Below, piece by piece: positions 1 to 12,729 of a DNA stretch of 64,000 nt. Positions within the stretch are counted from its first letter, which is position 1, and every line of letters starts with the position of its first letter. Below the pieces are notes generated by a model. The model did not search any database. It had not been told where the DNA came from and saw only the letters and a list, made by a program, of their open reading frames with translations. The DNA is from Owenia fusiformis (lineage: Eukaryota; Annelida; Polychaeta; Sabellida; Oweniidae): assembly GCA_903813345.2 (NCBI GenBank), contig CAIIXF020000004.1, positions 17,903,513-17,967,512 of the forward strand, written 5' to 3'. A program made the position numbers and the translations under genes.

Positions 1-2700
1 GTTGAAATCAGCTCTCTATACTACTCACATGAAAAGTGGAACATCATTTTGCCACTATCAGACTATGGTACAATTGGCAAACAAACAGGAAACAGTGTTT
101 TGAAAATATTCTAGTATCTATACTCAATGAATAAAAATGTGGTTAACATAGAATTAGACCAGACATGGAAAACTAGAAGGGGAGGGGGTGTCTTAAGTCC
201 GAAAATGGGGTTCGAATGACCATGACCCTTAAAGTACTTCAATGATCAGTTGTTTGACAATGGTCCCATAAGCCCGTTATTTCACCTTTAAATTACCCAG
301 AATTTAACATACAAATATACAAAGGAGTATTTCTAGTGTATCAATGAAATTTACCCTGTGAACAAACTAAATACAGTCCCAAACTGGATGGGGGGGATGT
401 CGTATAGAGGTGCCTATGAACCCCAGGAATTTGCAGTTGACTCTGGTTTAGAGCAAGTTACATAAGGTTCGTAAGGACCGTAACTTTTCGTACACCTTGT
501 CAAATATTCCTTAACGATTCCCTGTGGGGATGTTGTATAGAAGGTTTCATAAGAAACCCCGGGAACTTGCTTTCGACGCTGGTTAATAAGTTACATAGGT
601 TCTTTAAGACAAAAACTCTGTGTGAAACTTTGCGTTAACCTTGTCAAATGTTCCTTAACAATCCCTGGGACAATTTTAACATGGGATGTTCACAAGGCAA
701 ATAAATAAAATTAAAGAAGAATCAAGTGTACAGATAATTCTTTTCAAAGACTAAAACTCTGCAAAAATACAATTAAATCAAGTCAATTACCTTTACCAAC
801 TCGTACACCTAAGTTGGTTTATCTGCGGCAATATAAATATCCAATTTTAGTGACGATTTAATGTTTAAAATTCCACAAAATGTTTTCCTTGTCTGGCCGG
901 CTTGAATTCGAATCATAAAAGCACAGAAAAAGACAATTCACTTAAATCGTGCTTATTTACTTAAATCAAGCTTAATAAGCCTCACTTTGGATTTTGAAAC
1001 AAACCCAGACAACTGCCCTTTCTAAAAAGTTTGTAACATAACATTAAACATGAAACTGGGCCTAAAACATTCACATTAAAGTCTTATTATGAACAAAATA
1101 TATATGTTGACATTAATCCTGTAAATAATATTACATTAAAAACACAAGAGAAGGTTAGTAAAAATAAATATAAATATAAATATAGAGTAAAATGATTAAA
1201 CTCTAACCATACTTTAAGAGTATAGCCAAAGTAGAAATACTGACTACCCTTTTACAGAATTTAAATTATTTTATAACTCTTTAAATATTGAGTCACTAAA
1301 AGCACAATTGATAAAGTGAAGAGCAAAAAGTTGAACAAAGTGACAATCCTTCAAGGCAATTCCATTACCATGCTCAAAGTAATCTGAAGGATCGTCACAT
1401 ATGCTTATTTTTTGATTTCACTTCATTTGGTATTATTCCAGAGAAATTTCTTGTTATCATTCTAAATTTGCGTCTATTTTCGGGATTTCTTTCTCATCTT
1501 CATCTATTTCTTCATGATGTTCTACAAGGTGGTTTATAATGATTTGAAATTTAGGAGTTCGAAATGAAGGACAGTAAAATCATCTAAACCACACCACTCT
1601 GAAATGCAAAGGACATGTCATTAGAATCCACATGGTAAAATCACTAACTTGGCTGATCATAAATTGTTTTCATAGCATCCTTCTTACTCGATACTGAAGG
1701 GGAGTTGGAACGACTGATATGCATGTAATGTTAAGTATTACGTACATTAACCATAGGCATGTCAATTTTGTGGTTTTGGTAATCTAAAAACAGAAAAGGT
1801 GAAATATACATTTTCGTTCGGCGGGTTTTTGATTTTGCTTCATTTATCAACTCAGTTCAGGTATTTCGGTTGAGCCAATCACTGAATCCTGTTGCCAAAT
1901 GAATCTTGAGTCTCTTATACAGCATATGGAATACCATCTGTAGGTAAAATGACGTTAAGGTGGTAAAGAGAAGAGAAACAAACATACCTTTCCTCCGACA
2001 TTTCAAATTTTGCGCATCTTGTCGAGTCTTTCATCACGCACTTTTAATAGTAGGCGATCACTGTACATACAGTGTAAATCAGCGCGAAAAAAGATTAATT
2101 AGCGCTGATTTAGCATGGAGTTATTTTGGCAGTGTACATTGACACTGTGGTTTATTAAACCTAAAATCAACGGTTATGTTACGTAATCCATAGTAATGCA
2201 GTGCACCCACGTACAGAACCATTTGCAAAAAAACTGAGGATCTGAAATGAAATTACTCAATTTATAAAAAAGGGATTTTCAGTATCAATTGAAAGAGATA
2301 AAACATAAGTAATCATGGTAAAACAAAGGCCCAATATTTGGCATGGACATGTGGAGGTAAAACAGTTTTTAACTATTTCATATCTTTACTAAGAAACGAG
2401 AAGTACATTTTATATGATAAAATACGGAGGAATTATTAAAATTACTTTGTCTGTTATGTTCAATACATTGTCAACACTATAAAATAAATCATGTTAAAAA
2501 TGTAAACAATGTTACTGCTTAATGGACTATAATATGTCATTATAATGACATTGGAGAGCAAAAACAGGTATTTATTCATAATTAACCTGATATTTCTATA
2601 TATTCTTAATAACCTTCAAAAGAAGTAGGACTGACTGATCATTATCCCAAATTCGAAATAATAGATCCCCGAAAAGTTCATACAAAATTTTAATCATGAA
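1..2700. other. Gene-poor AT-rich stretch
   Basis: No exon with paired splice sites or recognisable protein similarity was found on either strand. Short open frames (for example a 60-codon one at 1960-2142) have no supporting features. An imperfect direct duplication lies at 383-668 and is listed separately. An undetected 5' exon or promoter of the transporter at 4257-7767 could lie here, but nothing in the sequence shows it. Confidence 0.5.
383..668. repeat. Imperfect tandem duplication, 133-bp period
   Basis: Two diverged copies in tandem. The anchor GGATGTYGTATAGA occurs at about 395 and 528. Both copies then share ACCCCRGGAAYTTGC, a segment ending GTTACATA, and CCTTGTCAAAT followed by TTCCTTAAC. 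The divergence indicates an old duplication, and no coding sense is seen. Confidence 0.7.
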
Positions 2701-2711
2701 ATTATAAGACT

Positions 2712-2916
2712 ACAACGGCACCGTACGGTACCGTATCTCCAATCGGTACCGTATGGTACCATATTAAAAATAATAAAAAAGCAATACGGTACCGTACGGT
2801 ATCGTATTCTCACGGTATCGTACGGTACCATCTACACGGTACCGTACGGCACCGTGTTCACGGTACCGTACGGTACCATGGCTAAACGGTACCATACGGT
2901 ACCGTTGGAGATTGAC
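2712..2916. repeat. Cluster of GGTACC-centred palindromes
   Basis: About seven blocks of roughly 20 bp are built from two abutting copies of ACGGTACCGT or close variants such as ACGGTATCGT and ATGGTACCAT. Each block is itself nearly self-complementary. Short AT-rich or unrelated spacers separate the blocks. The cluster is bracketed by CTCCAA at about 2738 and its complement TTGGAG at about 2908, so the whole 200 bp can also fold on itself. A transposable-element core or a cruciform-forming satellite is possible. Confidence 0.8.
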
Positions 2917-3595
2917 TGTGTACAAGACCGATAATAGGGTGAATCGGAGCTGCAGGCCTTACTATTTATACACGTTTTTTCTGTTTCGGAAAATTCGATA
3001 TGTGATGTAAATTTCCTAGTTTTTCAAAAAAATGTATATATATTTCGTCATAGTTTTATCTTTACATCGAAAATTCAATCACCGCCATCACTTTTGAAAC
3101 GAGTTACCTTGAAATATCAAGATGTCATGCTATTCTCAAACTTATAGAACTTAATGTGACTGTCATTCACCATTGATTAAGCAGTAAAAATTTATTTGCT
3201 CAATGGGTGACAAATTATTTTAAGTTTCCTGGTGAATGTAGAGTCTGGCATCATACGAATGTGATTTTAGGCGATCTGTCGCCATGGGGTGAAGTACAGA
3301 CGTAGTAATTTGCAAAAGCTTTTGCAATATGCAAGAATTTAAGCACATGATGACTTAATTAATGAATTATGGATGATTTATATGGCAGGTACTCATGTAT
3401 TGCATCCTAGACTTTGACTTTGGACTGCCACCCTCTTTCAAAGGGTCTCGATCTTTCAAAGAACATACATGACATAAATCAGACTACAATTCATTGAGTA
3501 CTGGGCTTAAACTCATATCATGCTGCATACTGGTCAGCAATTATGTCAAGCCTTAAATGCAGGTGTTTATGATAATTTTTTTTAGATATTTGGTC
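2917..3595. other. Intergenic stretch, nothing recognised
   Basis: AT-rich sequence without convincing exons or tandem repeats on either strand. Confidence 0.5.
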
Positions 3596-4132
3596 TTAAT
3601 CACTGTTGTACTACTAGTTACTTTGACGGAACGTCAATGTAACAAAATGATTGAGGTTCCTGGTTACGAGTTTTGTGTTTTCTCGATTTAAACCTACTTA
3701 TAAGTCAAGTTGCAGATTATAATTTGGCACAAAGCTAGAAAATATAGTCTAGTCCTAATAAGTTTCGTTGATTTGGACTTTGTTTTGTAAATGAAGTTGC
3801 AATTAATATATTTGGCCCCTCGCTTTTGTTAAAATGACGACAGTCCGTTCCAATGTATGTTACTTTAACAACTTACATCAATGTAACAAAAACGATGGTC
3901 TAAATGCCTGAATTACAGCTTTATTTAAAAATCAAAGTCCAAACCGAGAGCATTTCTAAAAGCTAGACTATATTGTCTAACTCTGTGCCAAATGATAATT
4001 CGCAACATGACTTACATGTATACGTAAGCTTAAATCGAGAAAACAAAAAACTCGTATTCAGGAAGTTCATTCATTTTGTTACATTGACGTTCCGTCAAAG
4101 TACCTAGTTGTGCCGGGAACAGTGTTAATAAC
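3596..4132. mobile_element. Fold-back (MITE-like) element, about 530 bp
   Basis: The left arm has ACTTTGACGGAACGTCAATG followed by TAACAAAATGA, and the right arm near 4075-4105 is its complement. Homology between the arms continues inward (CTCGATTTAA, TTTGGCACA, AGCTAGA, ATTTGGACTTTG), so almost the whole element folds into one hairpin. The outer ends TTAATCACTGTT and AACAGTGTTAAT suggest a TTAA-type target site. There is no coding capacity. It ends about 125 bp before the first visible exon of the transporter gene. Confidence 0.75.
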
Positions 4133-4256
4133 GAATGTCACGAATTTACATTGTTTGTAAACTAAAACTGCCAAAGAATCGGTACAAATCAAAACGTTTT
4201 AGTAAAAATCAATATGGGCATTTTGACTCCTTTATCTGTATATAATGTATTTCTAG

Positions 4257-7200
4257 ACCGAAGCTGGCACTGGTGACACCCTAGCAGACGATGATGACGT
4301 CACTCAGAGAACGAATGCAATTGGTGCCAACGAGACAGAGCCACTGATTCCAAAGAGAAATGATGACCAACCAATAAAATGCATTGATTTGTGTACTTTG
4401 TTGACTCTTATTTTCATTTTTATTGGTCGAGTAAGTTATTTCTTGATATTGACCTAAGGATTTTTATAAAGGTCTCATGTTTAGAAAGTGGAACGATTTT
4501 GGAATACAGGGTCTAGTTTTTAATGGTCTAATATGTTCAAGAATTAGTTTTCAATCAAAATGATTTCCATCGGGATATTCAAAGTTAGATTCCATAACTG
4601 TTTTGATTCACATGTTTTTATGATATCATTTTAAGTTATATACCATCTGATTTAAAATGTAAAAACGTCTTTAACCAGGGTTTATTCCATTTTGAACGAC
4701 CCTGAAAAATTTCGGGATAAAAATCCATGACACAATTGAGACAATTCGATTTACGTTTCAGGGTTTATGTTTAGACTCTCTCGGACCCACTCTCCTCGAT
4801 TTAATACAAATATCGGGAACCGATATCTCAGTTTCCTCGTATATATTCATCTGTCAATCGACAGGGATTCTGTTCGGCTCACTAGGTAATGTGTCTATCG
4901 TCAAGCCTATTAACCCAGGTCCCTTGCCTAGTTTACTACATGTAATCAGTCAATTCAATTTAAAATGGCGGTATAACATTTTCTAATAAAATGTCGTTCA
5001 TAACCACATATCTAAATTAAACCTTTGATTAAACATTTTTTGAAAGGACTGGTATCGATATGGTGAACTTAATTCAACAATAATTTTCTCTTAAACAAAT
5101 TGTTGAAAACATTCCGTAAAAACACGGCCCTTATGTTGACTGATTGACAACTATTAATTGCGAAAATTATTTATTAGATATATTTTATATAACTGATTTT
5201 GTTAACATTTTTTTTGTTTTTTTTACTGAATTGTTTTTTTTCATTTTTACCAAATCTTGAGAATGGAAATAAATATCTTTCCGAACCTTGTTGGAACAAA
5301 ATAGCATATACAACATTTTCTTAGACCTCTCAATATTATACAAGGTTATACAAGGGAAATTTTGGTTGATTTAACAAAAAGTATTCAAAAATTAAAACAG
5401 CCAAAATAGATAGAAATTAAGATAAACATTTTATTTCATTAACAAGATACTTTTTTTAAATCAACCAAACTTTCCTTCGTACAATTACAATGTTGAGAGA
5501 CCTAAACACGCTGTGTTTATGTCGTTCTGTTCCAACGAGCTCGAGGTTCGGAAAGATGTTTCATTTCATTGCATCCCGAACATATGACACCAAGAACGAA
5601 AGAAGTGTCTGATGTGTTTTCTAAAAGAATATAGAGAAAAATATACATTTGTTTCAAATTATATTGACACCATTCAAAAGGTGACCATCACAGTGACGAT
5701 GTGTAAAATTTTCAGAATTTTTTTTGGTTTAAGTGAAACGTGTGTTCAAAAATTTCACCATATCGACACCAATCCTTTATCAAGTAGACCACTCACATAT
5801 CAGAGTGGTTTAAACTTTCTTTGGGGCCTTCACGAAATGTCGCACTTTGCTTTATTTTATAGTAAGCCCGTATATCTATGGCCGGTTTAGGGAAGGAACA
5901 GGCATGTTTATCGTGCTTCTGCTGCAGGGTTGCTGCACTGCAATTGTTCCACTCTTCCGAAACTTCATTGTGATGTGTTGTTTGTTCCTTGGACAGGGAA
6001 TCGGGATTGGCATCACGGGAGTAGGTAAGACTACAGATATACTTTAGATCTGTAAGACGACCGATCTGCTTTAGATGTGTAAGATAACTGATCATGATCA
6101 ACACAAGATCTATATGACAACAGTCAAAGATCTTTACTCTGCAACGATCCCTTCTGGATCAAATCCGTAAAATGTACAGGGTGGCAAAAATGGAAACTCT
6201 AACACCATTTTCATCATATCTTTGTCATTTTAAGAAATAACTCCCTGATATCTTACACACTTGGACATCATTCAGTTTGCTACACCAACCTACCATCATG
6301 GCCATCAGATTGATATAGTCACAATGTTACAGCACTTTAAAGGACATGCCCCAGTGACCACTATTGCGCTGTCGGGAAACCTGTACTCGTCGTCTGAAAT
6401 TTCCCTACCTGTGGGGATATGACAGAGATATGAGAATGACCTCAGGACAATTGCAAACCTCAACAGTGAGATCATTAGTGTCATTCAGGCCATATCTGCT
6501 GAAGAATGCATTTGGTCCATTGACAACTGTGCATGTTTGCCTACAGCGCCATGATGGCCAAACCGTAAGCATGTTATTCAAAGTGCTGTAAAATTGTGAC
6601 TATCAATCTGATGGTCATGAAATATGATAGGGTGGTAGGAAAGTGAATGATGTACAAATGTGTGAAATATCGGGGTGTAACTTTTAAAATGACAAAGATA
6701 TAAGGAAAATGCAGGGTTTTCATTTTTACCACCCTGTACAATATTAACTTAACATTTTCCATTTATTATTCAAGTTTTAAAGTCCAATTTTTCTCGGTTG
6801 TGTTTCAGGAGTATGTCAGATCTGTTTAAAATTAGGTGGGCAGAGATATAGTGGTACATTCCTCCAAGCTGTTTACTTCGGCGTTTCCGTCGGAGGAATA
6901 ATTGGTCCACTGATGGCAGAACCTTTTTTATCCCACAAAGTCAACCTGACAGAATCCATTCTAGAGGTGCCTTGGAACTTGTCAACCAACAACACCAATG
7001 CAGTTATCGAAAGAGAAACCCAGACAAAGAGCAACGTGTTGTGGTTTTACATCATAGTTGGGTGTATTGTAGCCCTACCTGGGATACCGTCCCTGTGCTT
7101 GCAGTATGCCATACGACTCAGAGGCGACCAAAATAACTTGGATGACATGGATGCGAATGACGAGAAGCCAGCTGAACCAGAGGCAACGTGTGCAACTTAT

Positions 7201-7767
7201 GTTTTACTCGTTCTCTTGTCCATGTTCGTTGTTCTATACTACGGGATGCAGGATTCACTGGCCAATCTCTTGACGGCATTTGCTGTTAACAGCAAGCTTC
7301 AATTACCCAAATCAACGGGCAATTTATTATGTTCGATATTCTGGTTCTCAAGTGCTGCAAGTAGACTATTTGGGATATTATTCGCCGGTCGCTTCTCAGC
7401 GCTTAGTATGCTTACAGTTGACCTAACACTTTCCGTTGTTGCAGGGGTTACAATGTCATTCTTCGGGGATTCCAGTCCAGAAGTGCTGTTAGCATTTGTG
7501 ATAATGTTTGGCATCAGTTGGGCAACTATCAATGGTGCCATAGTGTTTTGGGCTTCAGATCACATCTTACCAAGCATGTATAATGTACGCGTTGTATTCG
7601 TCTCCAGGTGTTTAGGGCTAATGATTGCGCCATCTATTGTGGCAAATTTGTTTGATTTACTTGGGCCAATGGTTTTGATGTATACCATTGCCTTAATAAG
7701 TATTACCATTTCAGTCATATTTATTATAATGCAAATTATTTATTGGAAATATATTAAAAGAAATTGA
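4257..7767 (+). CDS. MFS transporter, sodium-dependent glucose transporter 1 (NaGLT1/MFSD4)-like, 5'-partial
   Basis: Four exons are visible: 4257-4430, 4762-4885, 5863-6024 and 6809-7767 (TGA). All have AG acceptors and GT donors and compatible phases; 5863-6024 is phase 1 to 1. The first visible exon encodes an acidic, hydrophilic stretch (TEAGTGDTLADDDD) followed by the first membrane helix. Exon 2 encodes LGPTLLDL and SSYIF, features of the NaGLT1/MFSD4 branch of the major facilitator superfamily. The last exon carries a loop with NLT, NLS and NNT glycosylation sequons, then about seven further hydrophobic segments including YYGMQDSLANLL and SRLFGILFAGR. It ends in a short basic tail (WKYIKRN). 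Family knowledge suggests plasma-membrane uptake of sugar or a related solute, but the substrate is not readable from sequence. The initiator exon was not found, so the 5' end is incomplete. A poly(A) signal AATAAA lies about 100 bp after the stop. Confidence 0.75.
5264..5572. mobile_element. Fold-back MITE in transporter intron
   Basis: The left arm GAAATAAATATCTTTCCGAA, continuing to TTGGAACA, is mirrored at the right by TGTTCCAA, GGTTCGGAAAGAT and TTTCATTTC. Inner segments also pair (TAGACCTCTCAA with TTGAGAGACCTA; TTTTGGTTGATTT with AAATCAACCAAA). There are no coding frames. It sits in the intron between the second and third visible transporter exons. Confidence 0.75.
6175..6739 (+). mobile_element. 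Decayed Tc1/mariner-like element
   Basis: The ends read TACAGGGTGGCAAAAATGGA and, inverted, TTTTTACCACCCTGTA. This is the TA plus CAGGGTG form typical of mariner-type terminal repeats. Subterminal pairing continues for over 100 bp (for example GACAAAGATAT; ATCAGATTGATA). The core on the plus strand gives fragments such as LNSEIISVIQAIS and WSIDNCACLPTAP, with a stop before WPN. These resemble the C-terminal helix region of mariner transposases, but the similarity is weak and judged by eye. It is inactive and lies in the last intron of the transporter gene. Confidence 0.6.
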
Positions 7768-9041
7768 CGTTGTATGAATAGGCTATAACCTTAGTTTGTG
7801 TTAACATCGCTATGATTTGTGGTAGCTTTTTAATGAAAAATATCACGAAAGTGTGACTTCAGTTTTAATAAATGAACACAGTCGACCTAAGAATTGTAAA
7901 ATATTATTAGAAGAAATGTGTTTACATATAGATTCAATATGAACCAAGAAGCAACATGTCTTTTGATTTCATTATTCTTTTTTAGTACAATAACGAGTGA
8001 CATAGCTTTTTAGCTCCTAGTCATAAAACATTTGCTTAAATGTTTTTAAAAGAGCCACAGGCTCTGATTCGACATAATATGTTGTAATCTCAAACTAGTT
8101 CATCTTCAATTTTGAATAGTGTTTTTAAGACGCTTAACATATTCAAGATCCAAGTTTATTATTGAACTTTGGTTACCCTAAACCTACATGTATTTTAGAA
8201 ATATTGTCATCACAACCGTTGTTGACATACTGAGCCATACTGTTATAGTCTTTAACTTTTTGAGGACAATGTTCGGCGGTTGGCGTCTAGTAACAAATAT
8301 GGCAAGTGGTGATATTTCGTATGTTAATGCTTTGTAACATTAATGTTGACTCTATGATCAACTGCAGAGTTAGTTTCGAATTCTATTCCAACAATAAATC
8401 ATCGAAAAACAAATAACCAATACCACGCATTGCATTCGTATATGTTGCAAGATCTCTATGGTCTTACCGGGGGTCTTACCCTTTGCATTCGTTTGACTTC
8501 ACTTCTTAAAAGAGAGCTTCGTCTTCAGTTTAGTTCAGTAGTTCTTGTAGTTTAACTAGACTCTGCGCGCAGGGTACTATGGTCTCAGGGTTTCAAAACA
8601 ATCTAACATCATTTTCATTTTCATAATTGTCAAAGTATAACCTCCGGGTTTGTTGTGTAGCTATAATAATGTTATCGATCAATCTTCTTGTGTATGTCTT
8701 CTCTAGATCTATCTTTATATGAGATGGTTTAAAGTCTAAAACTGAACTTACAAGTACAAGAAGAGCGTTTTCACAATTTCAATGTGCTGCTGTCAAATCC
8801 GAGGCACTATTTAAGCATTTATATATTGCAATATACCCCAGTGTGTTCATCCAGGTTGGCCAACATAAGGGGAGTACATCCTCGGTCCAGGGGTATTTCA
8901 CTTCTTTCTGAATTAAGTAATAAATGAAGTCCTTGGAATGAATTTATTTTTTCATCCTTGCCTCGTCTTGCAATGCACAAATGAAAAAAAGTAAGACCCT
9001 ATCAATTTATACATCATTGATTATTAATAGCGATTTTTGTA
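7768..9041. other. Intergenic stretch between convergent genes
   Basis: It holds the 3' flank of the transporter (AATAAA at about 7868) and, on the minus strand, a poly(A) signal for the sulfotransferase (TTTATT on the plus strand at 8943-8948). No other gene or repeat was recognised. Confidence 0.5.
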
Positions 9042-10211
9042 TTATTTGGAATAGATAGGTAGTTGTCTCTTATCTGTCAATATTCGACATTCTTTAAAAG
9101 ATCGACACAATATTTTCTGTTTTGGTCTTAAAATATACTCAATGTACTGTGGTGAAGGTAGCAGCATACGGTGACACAAATAGTCCTCGGAATCGGAGTC
9201 CTCTTTTATGACAGATTGAATATATTCATCTGAAAGTCCTAAACCTTCTGAAGTATACCTGCATCTATTTTGTAAATTATTTAGCATTGCTTCAAATTCA
9301 CTCAACTTGTCATCAAAGCTCTTTCCCATTGCGCTAATTTTTCGCCAAAGAGTTTTGTTAAAGAATTCAAACATTGCATAATCCGATGGACTATGCATTT
9401 GGTAGTTTTTCTCTGCGAGGGTCATGTTTGAACTGTGTTCAAAACTAGTTGTTGATTTTCCCCCTAGTTGTCCGTCAGTAGATACTTTATGGGAGACATA
9501 TAGCATATCCTCCATTGACCAGCAGAGGAGCTCGCCTAGCAGTACTATCGATTCCTTCATATGGTCAGTTATCAGAATCAAATCAAACATAGAATCGACA
9601 TGTAAAATAAATTCATCTATTCCTTTAGATGTTGTATCTTTATCCAATTGTCCATAATATAAAGATTGACGATTGCGTTGCACTTTTAGATCTGGATACT
9701 TCCAGGGATTTTCTTCAAAATCAGCCAATGAAACGTTGTTCCCTTTCGTTATAATGCCCTTTTCGGCATAATTATAATATGATTTGAGGAACCCAATAGG
9801 GTTGCGTAGCACCCCGATATATAAAGTGTCTCTTGGCATTAAATGCTTCATGAACTTTTCATTAAATCGTACATGATTTACAATAAGGTTGACATCATCA
9901 CCAATGTGATCCCTTATTTCTGTAGAATGAATGGTCGAATTTCCAGCTTTTGGGAATAAGAATCTCAGATTATGTTTTTCACCATAGCGTTGAAATATGT
10001 TTGTTATTGTGGAGCCACCACATTTTGGAACTTTGATAAAGACAATATTTCTAGCTGGTGTACATGTTGATCCAAAATATCCATATGCAGAATGGATAGA
10101 CCTAACTATATTGACGTCGGCATCAAATATTGATCCAACAAGATATACCTGTATAAACAGAAACGTTGCACTCAGAAGAAGAAAGATCCGAATTGGAGTC
10201 AATCTTGCCAT
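9042..10211 (-). CDS. Galactose-3-O-sulfotransferase-like protein, copy 1
   Basis: An intact single-exon frame of 389 codons. Residues about 8-26 form an N-terminal hydrophobic signal anchor, as expected for a type II Golgi enzyme. Residues 55-69 (NIVFIKVPKCGGSTI) match the 5'-phosphosulfate loop of PAPS-dependent sulfotransferases, and residues 131-150 (YIGVLRNP followed by FLKSYYNYAE) match the 3'-phosphate-binding segment. The sequence just after the first loop (FQRYGEKHNL) is typical of the Gal3ST group, so transfer of sulfate to O-3 of galactose on glycolipids or glycans is the likely reaction. Several N-x-S/T sequons are present. ATG at 10211 is chosen because it leads straight into the signal anchor. 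A close paralogue lies at 30888-32003 on the same strand, and the 5' flanks of both are also similar. The acceptor glycan cannot be inferred. Confidence 0.8.
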   Translation of the reverse strand: MARLTPIRIFLLLSATFLFIQVYLVGSIFDADVNIVRSIHSAYGYFGSTCTPARNIVFIKVPKCGGSTITNIFQRYGEKHNLRFLFPKAGNSTIHSTEIRDHIGDDVNLIVNHVRFNEKFMKHLMPRDTLYIGVLRNPIGFLKSYYNYAEKGIITKGNNVSLADFEENPWKYPDLKVQRNRQSLYYGQLDKDTTSKGIDEFILHVDSMFDLILITDHMKESIVLLGELLCWSMEDMLYVSHKVSTDGQLGGKSTTSFEHSSNMTLAEKNYQMHSPSDYAMFEFFNKTLWRKISAMGKSFDDKLSEFEAMLNNLQNRCRYTSEGLGLSDEYIQSVIKEDSDSEDYLCHRMLLPSPQYIEYILRPKQKILCRSFKECRILTDKRQLPIYSK

Positions 10212-12729
10212 TTATTGCGTCGGTTTTTAATAAATACACACATGCGTTTAATACCAGACGTTTAAAACTTCAGTATGATCTTCTCTACGTCTGTTACTCC
10301 AAGGATGTGAAGGGTGGCACTTTTGAATCTATTTAGAATTGATGATTAGGTAATGCTTTTAAAAGCCAAAGTAATATCTACTATTATTCGAAAAACTAAG
10401 CGTACTCACAAAATATTTTGTTGTTGTAATAAACGGTACAATATCATTTAGATATTAGTATGTAAATCCATCACTTTCATCCATATGCTATCCATAAAAT
10501 GGAATTCCAATCTCGTAAAAAATAACGTACTTTGTGCTTATTTATTTGTATAAAAAAGATATAATATTTACATATTTACCATGTACTCAAAGTGAATATC
10601 TTTTTATGTGTACCACTTTTACATCCAAATGCTATGTGTAATTATAAAAATGTTATGCCAGCCTTGTTACTGTATATCTTTACAATCCTGTCATTGTATT
10701 CACGATTCATAACACGTACGATAATGCAGCAATTACACTGATTAGTAACAGAAGGTGACGTCCGTTATGTACACTCGCTTTCAAAATGGCGGATATACAT
10801 GTAACTTATAAAGTTTGTGTTCTTCGTTATCATTTTCGCGCATCTCTATATATACGTCCATAAGAAGCCATTGATTAAAATAATACCATGGCTACTGGGT
10901 TAACAGGGTGAAAGTGCATTAAAAAGACCATTTATTGCAATAAAAGTGGTGGCCATTTTTAATTTTACAAGATATTTTGCTATAAATTAGCTGCTTGTTT
11001 AATTTCAAACAAATCAATGCAATATGTTTGGATGCATAAAATAGAAAAAGAAATTTCGACAATAAAAGTCGCAACTATTTCGAATCCTTGCGTGTTTTGT
11101 TGAAACTTGTAAACATTAGAGAGATTTCGCAACTCACTATATGTTAGAAGAGTTTGATTACATGAATACTTTCTGGCCATAAATACAGTGGTTTTTATTA
11201 AAACAATATGTTTTCTCATGATAGTAAAATATCAATCCAACTCTCTCAAAAATTATGGATTAGGACCCCACCTTGGCACTTTTTAAAAAATGTTAGGCTT
11301 ATTTTCTAAAAAGAGGATCTTGTTTTTCTCAATTCAAACATATCGAAAGTTTGTTCTATACTATGTCAACAATTTTTTAAAGGGGGATGGGTATTGAAAT
11401 GAGTTAAAGTTAAAAACCCCATTTCCCATGTCATTTTCAACGAGTTGAACTGTCTGAGGACGTACATGTATTGAGAACGAGGTAGAACTAATTGCAAACG
11501 GGTTAAAACTGATCAAGAACGTATTTATCAACGAGTTAGCAAAACTATAGCTATCACACAAAGCAAGTTGCCACTGCGCGTTCTTCAAAACTGGTTATAA
11601 ACTGTGTGCGAACGGAATGAACGTAGCTACAACGTTCTACGGTCTGTTTACGAACTTCATGGACTTTCCCGGACGGGGAATGTGAATTAGAATTTTGTAT
11701 CGATTCAAAATTCGATGGCGACCATACCGTTCTGTTATCAGGTCATAATGACCTTCTAGACTAAGGGACGCGTTATACAACGTTACACACCGACGTGGTG
11801 CGACCTGAACGAACTGCGAATGAGATGGACGTATTGAAGACTGTTTATGAAGTTTATTTTAGACATATTTCCCGACCACAGCCAGATTGAGCCCGTTTTA
11901 AGACGTTTTCGTAGGACTGGCAAGAACGGGTAAGAACTAGTTTGGTGTGATAGGGGGGTAATAGAGAGGTCTACAATTGTTTTGTTAGTCAGAAGAAACT
12001 TATAATACACATATAGACGACAATCATCAATCATGGCTTCATTTCACAATATCTTTTCTCCGACGCCAGCGATACTTTTTAAGAAAATCTGAAGACATTG
12101 ATAGGTAAATTCTCTGTTTTCGGCACATTTCTGCGGACTCACTTGTAAATCAATGTTAATTTTACGTTTATAATTGTATTTTTGCTACTTGTCATCTAGC
12201 AAAGTCCATGATTTCATCAACGTTTACAAAATGCCCGTCTACCATGTTTTTTTTCTGTAAACATTATGACGTCATATTCCCCATAATTCAAAAGTGGAGT
12301 GCAGTAACATTCGCGGTCATTAATATGATATCCCATGATGCACATGTGGGGTAAAGGCAAAAATGTTGACCGCTAATTGACCAATCAGATGCGAGTATTT
12401 ACACTGAGGTACTAACAATGAGGATGAAATAATTTGGAAATACAAAAGCACCAACACCTAACATTGGGTTCACTTTATAAACTGATCTTATTAACTTCAT
12501 TCATAGAAAAACTTAAGAGCAAGTTATTTGGAAATGTAGGTTTTTATGACATAGTTCCATTTTGACATAGTTCCATTTGGCTTAACAAACAAACATCCTT
12601 GGCCTTGTGTTTATAGAGGCATTCAGCTTGGTTTTAATGAAACGCCTCATATGGCACGTATCATTATGATACCAACACGTAGAAGACATCCAGGTAGGGT
12701 AGGTACATTACATTAGATTACAATCCAAT
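10212..12729. other. Intergenic stretch between divergent genes
   Basis: It lies between the 5' ends of the sulfotransferase (minus) and the CRAL-TRIO gene (plus), so promoters of both should be here; no core promoter motif could be assigned. The first 300 bp or so resemble the 5' flank of the second sulfotransferase copy (shared GACGTTTAAAAC and downstream matches). No further gene was recognised. Confidence 0.5.

Noticed and set aside
6364-6591. A 75-codon plus-strand frame in the transporter intron
   Set aside because: It lies in the decayed mariner element, and a different frame matches transposase better.
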